Source: Cohnella pontilimi
GTDB lineage: Bacteria > Bacillota > Bacilli > Paenibacillales > Paenibacillaceae
Length of the DNA stretch: 64,000 nt
NCBI RefSeq assembly: GCF_005049045.1
Contig: NZ_SUPK01000001.1
Location: forward strand, 740,730 to 804,729
Reading direction: 5' to 3'
Shown: in pieces, positions 50,989-59,631 of the stretch
How the letters are laid out: the number at the start of each line of letters is the position of its first letter
How positions within the stretch are numbered: the first letter of the stretch is position 1
Made by a program: the position numbers and the translations under genes
Notes under the pieces: generated by a model
The model's input: the letters and a program-made list of their open reading frames with translations, nothing else
What the model was told of the DNA's origin: nothing
Database searches by the model: none

Positions 50989-52545
50989 ATGGACCGCATT
51001 GTTTATCTCCCATTGGATGAAAGACCGTGCAACGCCAAATTTCCTCTGCAAATCGCCGCTGCTGCGGATATCGAGATGGCGGCTCCCCCGCCGGCATTAT
51101 TGGGACGCAAAAAACAGCCGGCCGATACGGCAAGGATAGCCGACTGGCTTCAAGAACAAACATCGGGCTCCGGCTATCTCATCGTGTCGTTGGACATGCT
51201 GGTATACGGCGGCATTGTGCCTTCAAGGCTCCACTACCTTTCCATCGAGGACTGTCGATCCAGGCTTCAAACACTCGCGCAATTGAAAAAGGCGAATCCA
51301 AAACTTCGGATTTATGCCTTTAACTTGATCATGCGCGCTCCCGCTTACAACAGCAGCGACGAAGAGCCCGACTATTATGCCGATTATGGCGCACAATTGT
51401 CCATGTTCGGCCGGCTGCAGGATAAGCAGGCACGCGAGGGGCTGACAGAGTCGGAACGAATGAAGTGGGAGCAATTGTCCTTAGAGTTGCCCGAAGCGGT
51501 GCAGCAAGACTTCATCGGCCGCCGCCGCATCAATTCCGCGGTCAACGAATTGGCAGTCGAACTCACCGCTAACGAAACGATCGACTTCTTGATCATCCCG
51601 CTCGATGACAACGCCAAATACGGTTACTCGTCTTCCGAACAGCGCAAATTGCTGGCCTCGGTGCAGGACAAACAGTTGTTTGACCGCGTTCACATCTATC
51701 CCGGCGCCGACGAAGTAGGCAATACGCTCTTTGCCCGGGTGTTTTGCGAGATTAGATGGTATCAACCGGATATTTTCATTCGTCATTCTTCCGCCTCGGG
51801 CCCGTTCGCCATCCCCAAATACGAGGACCGAAGCTTGGCAGAAAGTCTCAAATGCCAGATTACAGCGGCGGGAGGATACATAGCCGATCATGCGTCTGAT
51901 GCCGATTTTGTCCTGATGATAAATTCTCCACCTGTCGGACAATATGACATGGCGGAAACCACAGACAGCTTCGAACAAAGGCACGCTTCCTATTTTTCCG
52001 AAATCAATTATCGTGAATTTGCTCATGCCATTCGCCGGTATGCCGACAAAGGCTATATGTTGGCACTTGCCGATGTTGCCACCTGCAACGGCGCCGATGA
52101 GCCTCTGATGAAGCTTCTCTCCGGGATGGGCCTGCTGTCCAGCTTGTCTGCCTACGCTGGATGGAACACTTCGGGGAATTCCCTCGGAACGGTGATCCCC
52201 CACGCCATCGTGGAGTCTTATTTTCACAAAAAGGAAAAAAAAGGCGGAAGCGTCCGATCGAGAAACAGCGAGGCATTCTACTTATCCCGTCTCGTGGAAG
52301 ATTGGGGCTATCAAGCCATCGTGCGAATGGACGTAGCCTATCGGCACATCGAGAAGCTCGGCGGAAACTACTTTGACGTCGCGGCCATACACGATCAGGC
52401 AGCCGCACTGATTCAAGACAAATTGCAGGCTTTCATTGATGAGTTCCTAAAGGAGCTGGATCCCGGACGGATCCGGCTTGAGAATGTGATCCTGCCGTGG
52501 AAGCGAATGTTTGAGGTGGGTTTCGACCTTCATCTCGAAGCGTGA
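50989..52545 (+). CDS. DUF4127 family protein
   Basis: The 518-residue protein begins MDRIVYLPLDERPCNAKFP, the hallmark of DUF4127. Further conserved stretches are YLIVSLDMLVYGGIVPSRLH, FNLIMRAPAYNS, LIIPLDDNAKYGYS and VYPGADE-like IYPGADEVG. The family is cytoplasmic and uncharacterised; the many conserved Asp and Arg residues suggest an enzyme. AAAAGGGATGATTTCAAA precedes the ATG. It is divergent from nanE. Its 3' end overlaps the convergent phosphoesterase gene by 99 bp. Confidence 0.85.
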   Translation: MDRIVYLPLDERPCNAKFPLQIAAAADIEMAAPPPALLGRKKQPADTARIADWLQEQTSGSGYLIVSLDMLVYGGIVPSRLHYLSIEDCRSRLQTLAQLKKANPKLRIYAFNLIMRAPAYNSSDEEPDYYADYGAQLSMFGRLQDKQAREGLTESERMKWEQLSLELPEAVQQDFIGRRRINSAVNELAVELTANETIDFLIIPLDDNAKYGYSSSEQRKLLASVQDKQLFDRVHIYPGADEVGNTLFARVFCEIRWYQPDIFIRHSSASGPFAIPKYEDRSLAESLKCQITAAGGYIADHASDADFVLMINSPPVGQYDMAETTDSFEQRHASYFSEINYREFAHAIRRYADKGYMLALADVATCNGADEPLMKLLSGMGLLSSLSAYAGWNTSGNSLGTVIPHAIVESYFHKKEKKGGSVRSRNSEAFYLSRLVEDWGYQAIVRMDVAYRHIEKLGGNYFDVAAIHDQAAALIQDKLQAFIDEFLKELDPGRIRLENVILPWKRMFEVGFDLHLEA

Positions 52546-53550
52546 TGATCCAGAGAGCCTCCCGTCAGTCGCGGACGGGAGGCTTTTTGCTGCATGAGGA
52601 TGATCATGCTTGCGTAGGCGGTTTCCTTCCTCCGGTTGATGGATCGGCTGGTCCATTACCGTTTGTCCGCCCTCGAGCCGAAGCCAAGTCCGGAACCCGC
52701 TGCCGGCTTCCTCGAGAACGATCACTCTTGCACCTTTCGCGAAACCGGGTTTCATGTAATTGTTGTATCCGGTTTTTCTGCCGTAACACAACATAATCCC
52801 ATGCAATTCTCCGCAAAAATCACTATCATGATCGTGTCCTACAAAGGTGCCGATGACATTTCCCATCTCCACCATCGCCGCGAACATCCCGGTGTTCAGA
52901 CGAGGGCAGCAGATCATTTCTTGTTTATAACCCCGGCATACTTCAAAATCCCAAACATCGTTGTACTCTGGAAGCGGAATATGAAAAAATGCCAGCGAGG
53001 GGATGGGCGAACCGGCGTTCTCGGCCGCCAATCGTGAAGATTCCCGGACAAACCAGTCAATCTGGTCTCTCGCAATGTGAGCATAACCGCCGATTCTGGC
53101 CTCCGCGTAATCTCCGGAGTCCAGAAAGAATAGCGCGTGCCCCGTGTTTCCATCGCGCCCGGTTAATTGAATGACATAATTCCCGACCCCGGTGATTGAT
53201 TCCGGACCTCTCTGCGTTATGCCGTAACGAACCCCTTTCAGCGAGTCGAACAGCTCCTGGCGGGAAATGCGAGCTTCAGCATCGTGGTTGCCGAAAACGA
53301 TAGCCCATGCTATGCCGGAATCCTCCATCGCCGCCACGGCTTGACGGATTGACTGTCTCGGATCGTTACAGGTGCCGTCTTCGATCACGTCACCGGTAAT
53401 TACCACCAGGTCGGGACGTTCGGCTTTCAGCACTTCTTCCATTAAAGCGCGGGTTTGTCGGTCTCCTTCGTTGTTATCTCCCCAGTGAAGATCCGTGAAT
53501 TGTACGATTTTAAACTGCCCTTGACTGTTATAGGACAAGGATACCGTCAT
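52447..53550 (-). CDS. Intracellular metallophosphoesterase with unusual C-terminal tail
   Basis: The 367-residue protein has calcineurin-like motifs: QFTDLHWGDNNEG, VITGDVIEDG, FGNHDAEA, FFHIPLPEY and GHDHDSDF. Homologs of this kind end soon after GFRTWLRLEGG. Here about 55 further residues read through the DUF4127 terminator and into the end of that gene on the opposite strand. The tail is probably non-native, from loss of the original stop. It starts one base after the ADP-ribosylglycohydrolase stop, so the two are coupled. Confidence 0.87.
   Translation of the reverse strand: MTVSLSYNSQGQFKIVQFTDLHWGDNNEGDRQTRALMEEVLKAERPDLVVITGDVIEDGTCNDPRQSIRQAVAAMEDSGIAWAIVFGNHDAEARISRQELFDSLKGVRYGITQRGPESITGVGNYVIQLTGRDGNTGHALFFLDSGDYAEARIGGYAHIARDQIDWFVRESSRLAAENAGSPIPSLAFFHIPLPEYNDVWDFEVCRGYKQEMICCPRLNTGMFAAMVEMGNVIGTFVGHDHDSDFCGELHGIMLCYGRKTGYNNYMKPGFAKGARVIVLEEAGSGFRTWLRLEGGQTVMDQPIHQPEEGNRLRKHDHPHAAKSLPSATDGRLSGSSRFEMKVETHLKHSLPRQDHILKPDPSGIQLL
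52556..52588 (+). terminator. Terminator of the DUF4127 gene
   Basis: AGCCTCCCGTC pairs with GACGGGAGGCT over seven bases, then TTTT. It lies 11 bp after the DUF4127 stop and inside the phosphoesterase reading frame of the other strand. Confidence 0.87.
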
Positions 53551-53551
53551 C

Positions 53552-54862
53552 TTAATAACGCCTTTCTGCAGCTATCGCCCATGATCGCAAGGCAAGCTTG
53601 CTGATGGTCTGTACTCCTTCACCGGCGATAAAGCTCTCGATCCGGTCGTGAAGCGGCCGCGTCCACTTATCCGGCAAAGCGTTCGCTCCGTTCAGGATGC
53701 CGATTACGGAACCGGCGCTTGCGCCATTACAATCCGTGTCCAACCCCATCATCACGGCGATGGAGATGGTTTTCTCCAAATCTCTCTCCCCGTATAAAAG
53801 CGCCAAAGCTACAATGGCCGCATTATTGATCGTATGTATGCGGTGGTATCCCGCAAATTGTTTCAGCAAGTGATCGCCGGCCGCCTCCCAGCTCGGCTGT
53901 TCGTTCTTCAGCCTAAGCACCCAGTCGAGCGCTTCATGAAGCCTGGATTGCTGCGGGATATGATCCATGCCTGCGCGGATCACCGCTTCCGGATCCTCGA
54001 GGCAGAATGCCGCCGAGTTCATGGCGGCAATCCACATCGCTCCGTAGATGCCGTTGCCCTTGTGGGAGAGGGCCGCATCCTGAAAAGCCATCCTCGCGGC
54101 TTCCGCAGGATCGCCCGGGTTGATGTAGCCGTAAAAATCGGCACGGATTTGAGCGCCGATCCACTCGCGGTACGGATTATTCAGTAGTGCGGCATCTGCG
54201 ACCGGCACGCCGGCGCACAAGTTGAGATAGGCCGCTCTCTCGGCCGTATATGTCATGAAAGGAGGCAGATAGGTAAGCCACATTTCCGCAATATTGTCGG
54301 TATTAAATTCAGATCCGAAAATTTCTAATGTTTTTAATGCCAAGATTGTGTAATCCATGTCGTCGTCTCTCGGCATTCCTGAACCGTTCTCAATGACGTT
54401 CTGCGCGTATTGTTCATGCTTCCACGATTCGAGGCCGTCTGGTGGAAACCTTCCAGTAAAATAATTTCTCAGGGGGTAACCATCACAAGCGGCCAACAAG
54501 TTTCGAATTTCTTCACGCATCCAGCCTTCCACCGGTTTTCCGAGCAAGCAGCCCGCGGCCCGTCCAAGCCAAGCTCCGTGAATTCTATCGAACAAACGGT
54601 TCCGGTCGATCTTCTCCTGTTTCGCGTGGAAAAGGGATGCTTCTTGTATGGAGGACCAGTCGGATGGCTCTTGATACGGGTACCCGGGCACGATTGGCCA
54701 TTGCCCCTGCTTTTCATAGAGTTCGCGGCATTTGGCTGCCAGCTCCGCCTGCGTACCCGATACGGTTCGCAAATGGGCCGGAAGTTCGTTCAGATCCGCA
54801 CCTTGCTGCGATAATTGCACGAGCTCCTGTTCCAGTGTCTCTTTCCAATCGATGAGATTCAA
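53552..54862 (-). CDS. ADP-ribosylglycohydrolase family protein
   Basis: A TTG start with GGAGAGGGGATCG gives 436 residues. A helical N-terminal extension of about 90 residues precedes the ADP-ribosyl-glycohydrolase fold (about 95-420). Metal-binding motifs are present: GAWLGRAAGCLLGKPVEG, GMPRDDDMDYTILAL and GLDTDCNGASAGSVIGIL. Members of this clade in sugar loci probably cleave N-glycosidic bonds, such as nucleoside-like or ribosyl compounds. Substrate unknown. It heads a two-gene operon with the phosphoesterase; two ACTCCACYAT motifs lie upstream. Confidence 0.88.
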   Translation of the reverse strand: MNLIDWKETLEQELVQLSQQGADLNELPAHLRTVSGTQAELAAKCRELYEKQGQWPIVPGYPYQEPSDWSSIQEASLFHAKQEKIDRNRLFDRIHGAWLGRAAGCLLGKPVEGWMREEIRNLLAACDGYPLRNYFTGRFPPDGLESWKHEQYAQNVIENGSGMPRDDDMDYTILALKTLEIFGSEFNTDNIAEMWLTYLPPFMTYTAERAAYLNLCAGVPVADAALLNNPYREWIGAQIRADFYGYINPGDPAEAARMAFQDAALSHKGNGIYGAMWIAAMNSAAFCLEDPEAVIRAGMDHIPQQSRLHEALDWVLRLKNEQPSWEAAGDHLLKQFAGYHRIHTINNAAIVALALLYGERDLEKTISIAVMMGLDTDCNGASAGSVIGILNGANALPDKWTRPLHDRIESFIAGEGVQTISKLALRSWAIAAERRY

Positions 54863-54933
54863 TTTTCGATCCCCTCTCCATTATGGGTTCACGAATCGTT
54901 TAAATTTGCAAATATCTTAACATAAGTAGAATA

Positions 54934-54948
54934 TTCACTCCACCATTA
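54934..54948. promoter_or_regulatory. ACTCCACYAT motif, copy 2
   Basis: TTCACTCCACCATTA, in the divergent promoter region between the ADP-ribosylglycohydrolase and creatininase genes. Confidence 0.5.
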
Positions 54949-54965
54949 AGTTTAGAAATAAAGAA

Positions 54966-54982
54966 CTACTCCACTATGTTTT
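54966..54982. promoter_or_regulatory. ACTCCACTAT motif, copy 3
   Basis: CTACTCCACTATGTTTT, 32 bp from copy 2 in the same orientation and 70 bp upstream of the creatininase start. Confidence 0.52.
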
Positions 54983-55052
54983 CACACTCTGCTCGGATAT
55001 GATGGAATTATAATGGAAAAAATCCGCTGTGATAAAAAAGTGAGGGAATTTT

Positions 55053-55868
55053 ATGCTGTGGGAAAATTTAACCGTCAAACAATTTGAAGAAGCCGTCCTT
55101 TTTTCAGAAAGAGTGTGCGTGCTGCCTATCGGCTGTCTGGAGAAGCACGGCGACCATCTACCGATCGGAACCGACATGATGATCGCGAGATCCGTTTCGG
55201 AGAAAGCCTCCCATCTGGAGCCGTTTGTCATCTTTCCCTATTATTTTTTCGCCCAAGTATCCGAAGTCCGGCATTTTGCAGGAACGGTGGCAGTGGGCAG
55301 CGACATCCAGATGAAGCTGCTGCGAGAAGTAGTGAAGGAAATCCGACGGAACGGATTCGATAAAATCTTGCTAGCCAACGGCCATGGTGGAAACAACCAT
55401 TGGCTGCGTTACTTCGCCCAATCCATGCTGGACGAGCGAAGAGATTATATGGTGTATATTTACGATTTGTGGGAGCTGTCCGCAGAGCAGCATGCATATC
55501 TGGAAAATCATTTTGAGACACCCGGGGATTACGGGCACGCCGATCATATGGAAACTTCCGAAATCCTGCACATCAATCCGTCTCTCGTTCATATGGACCG
55601 CTTGAACCCGAGAGAATGGGATCCGATGGGCAGAGGCCGGTGGATGAGCGAAGAGAAGCTGTTCGCCGGCATCCATTGGTACACCGAGTATCCGAATCAA
55701 ATTGCCGGAAATCCTTCTCTGTCCAATGCGGAATACGGCAAAACGTACCTGGATTTCTGCGCGGCCAACTTGGCCAAAGCGGTGAAACGGATCAAAGAAG
55801 ACGGCACCGCGTTGAAGCTGCAGACAGAGTTTTACGACCGCTGCGACGAAGTTTCGAAGATTCGCTGA
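55053..55868 (+). CDS. Creatininase-family amidohydrolase
   Basis: The 271-residue protein has the creatininase fold. Metal ligands lie in VLPIGCLEKHGDHLPIGTDM (Glu and His) and in ILLANGHGGNNHWLRYF, with the second-site YGHADHMETSEI. Known members open creatinine, formamidopyrimidine or mycofactocin peptide bonds; this substrate is unknown. AAAGTGAGGG precedes the ATG. It is a single gene, divergent from the glycohydrolase operon and convergent with the Gfo/Idh operon. Confidence 0.9.
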   Translation: MLWENLTVKQFEEAVLFSERVCVLPIGCLEKHGDHLPIGTDMMIARSVSEKASHLEPFVIFPYYFFAQVSEVRHFAGTVAVGSDIQMKLLREVVKEIRRNGFDKILLANGHGGNNHWLRYFAQSMLDERRDYMVYIYDLWELSAEQHAYLENHFETPGDYGHADHMETSEILHINPSLVHMDRLNPREWDPMGRGRWMSEEKLFAGIHWYTEYPNQIAGNPSLSNAEYGKTYLDFCAANLAKAVKRIKEDGTALKLQTEFYDRCDEVSKIR

Positions 55869-55871
55869 TCG

Positions 55872-55922
55872 AAAAAGGGAGGATACCCGGTTCGTATTGA
55901 ACGACCGGGCATCCTCCCTTTT
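55872..55922. terminator. Bidirectional terminator
   Basis: AAGGGAGGATACCCGG pairs with CCGGGCATCCTCCCTT, with T/A tails. It ends the creatininase gene and the converging six-gene operon. Confidence 0.88.
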
Positions 55923-55937
55923 GGTGCGGAAATCGCG

Positions 55938-56777
55938 TCAGGACCGAAGCTCGAGCCATTCGAACGGCTTAGTCATGGCTTTCAATCCGTATTCGATGAT
56001 CGTAATAATGGCGACGGTCTCGCTTGGGTCCACCTTGGGCTTCCCGGTTTCAAAAAAAGTAATCATGTCCCGGATGAACGCTGCGAAGAAGTCCGACTCG
56101 ACCTTGATCAATTTCGAATCGCCCGCAGCGTAATTTACTGCCATGGCAAACGGGGCCCCTTCCCCGAAATGCCGCACCTCCGCTTGTCTGCCGTCCGCGA
56201 ATTGAATGAGCAAACCCGGTGAGTCGGCTGTACCGATCGACATCACCCGCTCGGGCGAGCTTCCCATCAAGGAGATTACCGGTTCAATTTGATGGATCGA
56301 ATAATTTTCGAACCTGCCCGGCCCAATGCTAACAATCGCATCGATTCCTTCCCGCTCGATTCCGGTGAACTCGGCCGCATAACGAAGAGCCGAGCTCGAA
56401 AACATCGGGGTGCCATGTTGATTCGCCAGTTCGAATAACGCAAGAGCCGTTTTGCGGTCCGGAGCGAACGTTTTGTCGATGTAGGTCGGTTTGCCCGAAC
56501 GCAGAGGCAGCTGCGACAATTCTTCGTGGAACTCGGGATGATCCGGTGACAATACGATCAGATAGTCGCTTTTCTCCACCACTTCTTCGATAGAGCCCAG
56601 CAGCTCGATCCCTCTCGCCGAACACCAATCAACGTTCGACACACCGCTTGGAGAATCGATTTTGCCGTAGGCGTAAGCCACTTTCATGCTGCCGCCCGAA
56701 GCCTGTTCGATCCATTCCGGATACATTTGCGCATGCCATTCATCGAGAAAATAATCGATAAAGCCGATTTTTTTCAT
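55938..56777 (-). CDS. Gfo/Idh/MocA-like oxidoreductase (short form)
   Basis: The 279-residue protein starts KKIGFIDYFLDEWHAQMYPE. The region SDYLIVLSPDHPEFHEEL then GKPTYIDKTFAPD matches the Gfo/Idh EKP loop (here DKT). The classical N-terminal GxGxxG is absent, so NAD(P) binding is uncertain; such short proteins often occur beside a full Gfo/Idh protein. GGCGGGAGAAGAG precedes the ATG. It is the last gene of the operon from 62.2 kb, 20 bp after its full-length relative. Confidence 0.72.
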   Translation of the reverse strand: MKKIGFIDYFLDEWHAQMYPEWIEQASGGSMKVAYAYGKIDSPSGVSNVDWCSARGIELLGSIEEVVEKSDYLIVLSPDHPEFHEELSQLPLRSGKPTYIDKTFAPDRKTALALFELANQHGTPMFSSSALRYAAEFTGIEREGIDAIVSIGPGRFENYSIHQIEPVISLMGSSPERVMSIGTADSPGLLIQFADGRQAEVRHFGEGAPFAMAVNYAAGDSKLIKVESDFFAAFIRDMITFFETGKPKVDPSETVAIITIIEYGLKAMTKPFEWLELRS

Positions 56778-56797
56778 CTCTTCTCCCGCCCATCCGA

Positions 56798-57856
56798 TTA
56801 AAGTTTAATTTCCGCGCGGGTTTCCGAAGAATCGTAGATGGCCTGCATGATTTGAGAAGTCAGAATGACGGTGTCGATATGAGAAGGCAGCTTCTCCCCT
56901 GAACGGATGCATGCCAGAAACGCGTCGATCTCGTTTTGGAACATGTCCGTTGAATTAAATTTCGGCGAGGTTTCGAGCAGCGCACCGTTCTTGGCGCTGT
57001 ACAGCTTGAAGTCGGAGCCGTATTGGAGCCGGATCCCGGCTTTATCACCCAAGAAATCGATATACATTTCGTTTACGAAAATGTTCTGCGCCCAAGCGCC
57101 GTTAACAGTGATGCTAGGCCCTTCCGTCCGGATCATCGCGGTCACGAAGTCGTCTACGTCGTAAGTTCCCTCATAATTCGGCGGACCCGCCCACATATCA
57201 ATGTAAGAGTAGTTTTTCATATCGCGGCCCAGTTTGCTGTATGCTTGCCCGGTCACGGTTCTCGGCTTCGGATCGCCGGTGCAGTACATCACGATATCAA
57301 GGAAGTGAACGCCCCAGTCGATGAGTGCGCCGCCGCCCGCGATGGCCTTGGTCGTGAACGCGCCGCCCAGTCCCGGAATCGAACGCTGCGAACGGAAGCT
57401 TACATACACGTGATAAACCTCGCCAAGCTCGCCGTCCTCAATCATTTTTTTGATGATATTGACGCCCGTATTGAAGCGATTCACGACGCCGATGTTGAGG
57501 ACCTTGCCGGTTTCGTGCTGTACCTTCTGCATCTCCAGCGCTTCCTCGTAGGTTCTGGCCGCGGGTTTCTCGCAAAGCACGTTTTTGCCGGCACGCAGAC
57601 AATCGATCGTAATGGTCGAATGCACGTTGTTCGGCGTACAGACCGAAATGGCTTCAATTTCGGGATCTTCGAGTATCTTGCGGTAATCTTCGATCGCCGT
57701 CCCGCAGCCGTATTCCTTAACCGCTTTTTCGGCTCTGTCTAATTGGATGTCGCAAAAATACTTGATTTCCGCATTCGGATTTTTCATGTAAGCCGGAATG
57801 TGCGCCGTGTTGGCGATTGTACCGCATCCGATGACCGCTACCTTGATTTTGCTCAT
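56798..57856 (-). CDS. Gfo/Idh/MocA family oxidoreductase
   Basis: The ATG at 57856 has GGAGGAAACAGAA upstream. The 352-residue protein begins KIKVAVIGCGTIANTAHIPA with the dinucleotide fold, and has NVLCEKPAARTYEEALEM with the catalytic-lysine EKP motif. GGGALIDWGVHFLDIVMYCT provides the DxxxH active-site pair. It probably oxidises or epimerises a sugar with NAD(P). The six-gene order with a ROK kinase and an isomerase supports sugar catabolism. Confidence 0.92.
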   Translation of the reverse strand: MSKIKVAVIGCGTIANTAHIPAYMKNPNAEIKYFCDIQLDRAEKAVKEYGCGTAIEDYRKILEDPEIEAISVCTPNNVHSTITIDCLRAGKNVLCEKPAARTYEEALEMQKVQHETGKVLNIGVVNRFNTGVNIIKKMIEDGELGEVYHVYVSFRSQRSIPGLGGAFTTKAIAGGGALIDWGVHFLDIVMYCTGDPKPRTVTGQAYSKLGRDMKNYSYIDMWAGPPNYEGTYDVDDFVTAMIRTEGPSITVNGAWAQNIFVNEMYIDFLGDKAGIRLQYGSDFKLYSAKNGALLETSPKFNSTDMFQNEIDAFLACIRSGEKLPSHIDTVILTSQIMQAIYDSSETRAEIKL

Positions 57857-57903
57857 TTCTGTTTCCTCCATGTCTGGGTATGATTTGATTTATCCCTCAC
57901 CGG

Positions 57904-58716
57904 TCAAACGTGAAGCACCATGCCGTCAAAGGCTACAGTGATCGTTTCCGGATCGAAAATGGCCTTCAAGTCCCCGTGCTGCAATCCGATGTTATGTGAA
58001 AAATGCGTCGCGACCGTCTGTGCTCCGTTCCGCAATATCCCGTTATCCCGCATTCGGTTCCGGATGGCCAGCACCGATTCGATATTGAGATGGCTTCCGG
58101 TCCACGGGAGGTTTCCGTTCGTGCAGTCCAAGATGGCGAGATCCAACTGTCGATCGGACAGCCAAGCCCAGGTTTCATCCGGCAGCAATCCGGTATCATG
58201 GCCGTAAAACAACGTTTTGTCGTCTTTCTCGATAAAGAAAAGCAGACAAGTTTCGTCCGGATCGTGATTCGCCGGCAAAGGCGTGACCTTGGCGGATCCT
58301 GTGTCGATCGTCTCGAACGGTACAATGCGGCGGACGATGATTTGCTCATCGCCGGGCCGGCCGAACGCTTCGCGGCATTTGCGCACCACCGCGTCATGAC
58401 CGTAGACGGTTAGTGGATGGTCCAATCCGTGCGCATACACGGGAAGTCTCATTTCCAAGTCCTCGGCGCGCAGGTGATCGGAGTGGGTATGCGTCACGAA
58501 CAAGTCTTTGACGAGTCCCAAGTCAAGCCGGTCCCGAAGCACGTGGTGCAGCGTATCCGGGGGAAAATCAATCTTCAGCGTATCGTCGATAATGGCGGAA
58601 CTGCGGGTCCGGACGTTCTTTCCTCCCAGCTCCCGGGCTTTGGCGCAATGCGGGCAGCGGCAAAACAGGGCGGGAAAGCCTTCCGCCGCGGCCGTTCCGA
58701 GGAAATGGATCTTCAT
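57904..58716 (-). CDS. MBL-fold hydrolase (PhnP-like)
   Basis: The 270-residue protein has the metallo-beta-lactamase motif DLFVTHTHSDHLRAEDLEMR, an N-terminal MKIHFLGTAAAEG and a cysteine set CRCPHCAKA like that of PhnP, which binds an extra zinc. Further ligands are in ANHDPDETC, LFYGHDTG and ATHFSHN. PhnP cleaves cyclic ribosyl phosphates in phosphonate breakdown; other members are general phosphodiesterases. A phosphodiesterase role fits the other phosphoesterases of the cluster. The ribosome binding site is 14 bases off. Confidence 0.83.
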   Translation of the reverse strand: MKIHFLGTAAAEGFPALFCRCPHCAKARELGGKNVRTRSSAIIDDTLKIDFPPDTLHHVLRDRLDLGLVKDLFVTHTHSDHLRAEDLEMRLPVYAHGLDHPLTVYGHDAVVRKCREAFGRPGDEQIIVRRIVPFETIDTGSAKVTPLPANHDPDETCLLFFIEKDDKTLFYGHDTGLLPDETWAWLSDRQLDLAILDCTNGNLPWTGSHLNIESVLAIRNRMRDNGILRNGAQTVATHFSHNIGLQHGDLKAIFDPETITVAFDGMVLHV

Positions 58717-58736
58717 AACGGAGTGCTTCGTCTCCT

Positions 58737-59609
58737 TCAGCGATACCGTTTTATGAACTCTACAGCTTTGCGGATGTCTTCCTCCGGCTTGGTTCCGACC
58801 TCGCGTTCGATCGTCAAGTAGCCCTTGTAACCGATATCTTGAAGCGCTTGAAAATACTCGTCGAATTTCACGCTGCCTTCACCGAGCGGCACTTCTTTGA
58901 ACACTTTGCCGGACGACACCATTTCCGCGATTTTGCCGTGATCCATCGGTTCGAAGCCGAGCGCGCCGTAGACTTCCCTGGGGTCAACTTCTTGAAAGCG
59001 GATTCCGTCTTTCACGTGCGTATGTACAATATAGTCCTTCAGCAGTCGCACCCCTTGAACCGGATCGTCACCGGTGACCATGACCATGTTGGCGGGATCG
59101 AAGTTGACCGAAACACCTTTCGTGCTGAGCGTATCAAGAAACGACTTCAGATGCGCCGCACGTTCCGGCCCTGTCTCAATGGCGAAATAGGCCCCCATGC
59201 TGCTCGCATATTGGCTGAGTTCTTCACAAGCCTGCTGCATCGCTTCGTATACCGCGCTATGCTCGTCCGGTACAATGCCGATGTGCGTCGTGACGACGTT
59301 CGTGCCGAGCTCGACGGCCAGGTCGAGAATTCGTTTCGATTTTTCAACTTTGTCCGGATTGGCGGCCCGGTCTTGGAATCCATGTCCGCCTAAATCTCCG
59401 CAAAGCGCGGAAATTTCAAGCCCCAGCGATTCGATATACGCCTTCAATTCTTTGCGGGCCGTGCCTCTCAGTTCCGAGGGATCCATCTCTCCGCTTACAG
59501 CATAGATTTGAACACCTTCAGCGCCGACCTCCTTCGCCTTCAGCAGGCCTTCCCGAACGGGAAGCCGGAAGCTGTCGACAATGACGCCGATTTTGTTGGA
59601 CAGTTTCAT
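58737..59609 (-). CDS. Sugar phosphate isomerase/epimerase (AP-endonuclease 2 fold)
   Basis: The ATG at 59609 (MKLSNKIGVIVDSFRLPVRE) is preceded by GGGAGAGATCGAG. The 290-residue TIM barrel has VNFDPANMVMVTGDDPVQGV, IVHTHVKDGI and GYLTIEREVGTKPEEDI, the metal-ligand pattern of the IolE/IolI-like xylose isomerase family. It isomerises or epimerises a keto sugar or cyclitol. Substrate unknown. It lies 22 bp after the ROK kinase. Confidence 0.88.
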   Translation of the reverse strand: MKLSNKIGVIVDSFRLPVREGLLKAKEVGAEGVQIYAVSGEMDPSELRGTARKELKAYIESLGLEISALCGDLGGHGFQDRAANPDKVEKSKRILDLAVELGTNVVTTHIGIVPDEHSAVYEAMQQACEELSQYASSMGAYFAIETGPERAAHLKSFLDTLSTKGVSVNFDPANMVMVTGDDPVQGVRLLKDYIVHTHVKDGIRFQEVDPREVYGALGFEPMDHGKIAEMVSSGKVFKEVPLGEGSVKFDEYFQALQDIGYKGYLTIEREVGTKPEEDIRKAVEFIKRYR

Positions 59610-59631
59610 CTCGATCTCTCCCTTGATTCGT

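Noticed and set aside
54750..54765. GATACGGTTCG as another copy of the island repeat
   Set aside because: It is a short match inside the ADP-ribosylglycohydrolase coding sequence, without the arms or the rest of the core.
53552..54862. Anti-phage or NAD-depleting role for the ADP-ribosylglycohydrolase protein
   Set aside because: All neighbours are sugar-catabolic genes with shared promoter motifs; no defence genes are present.
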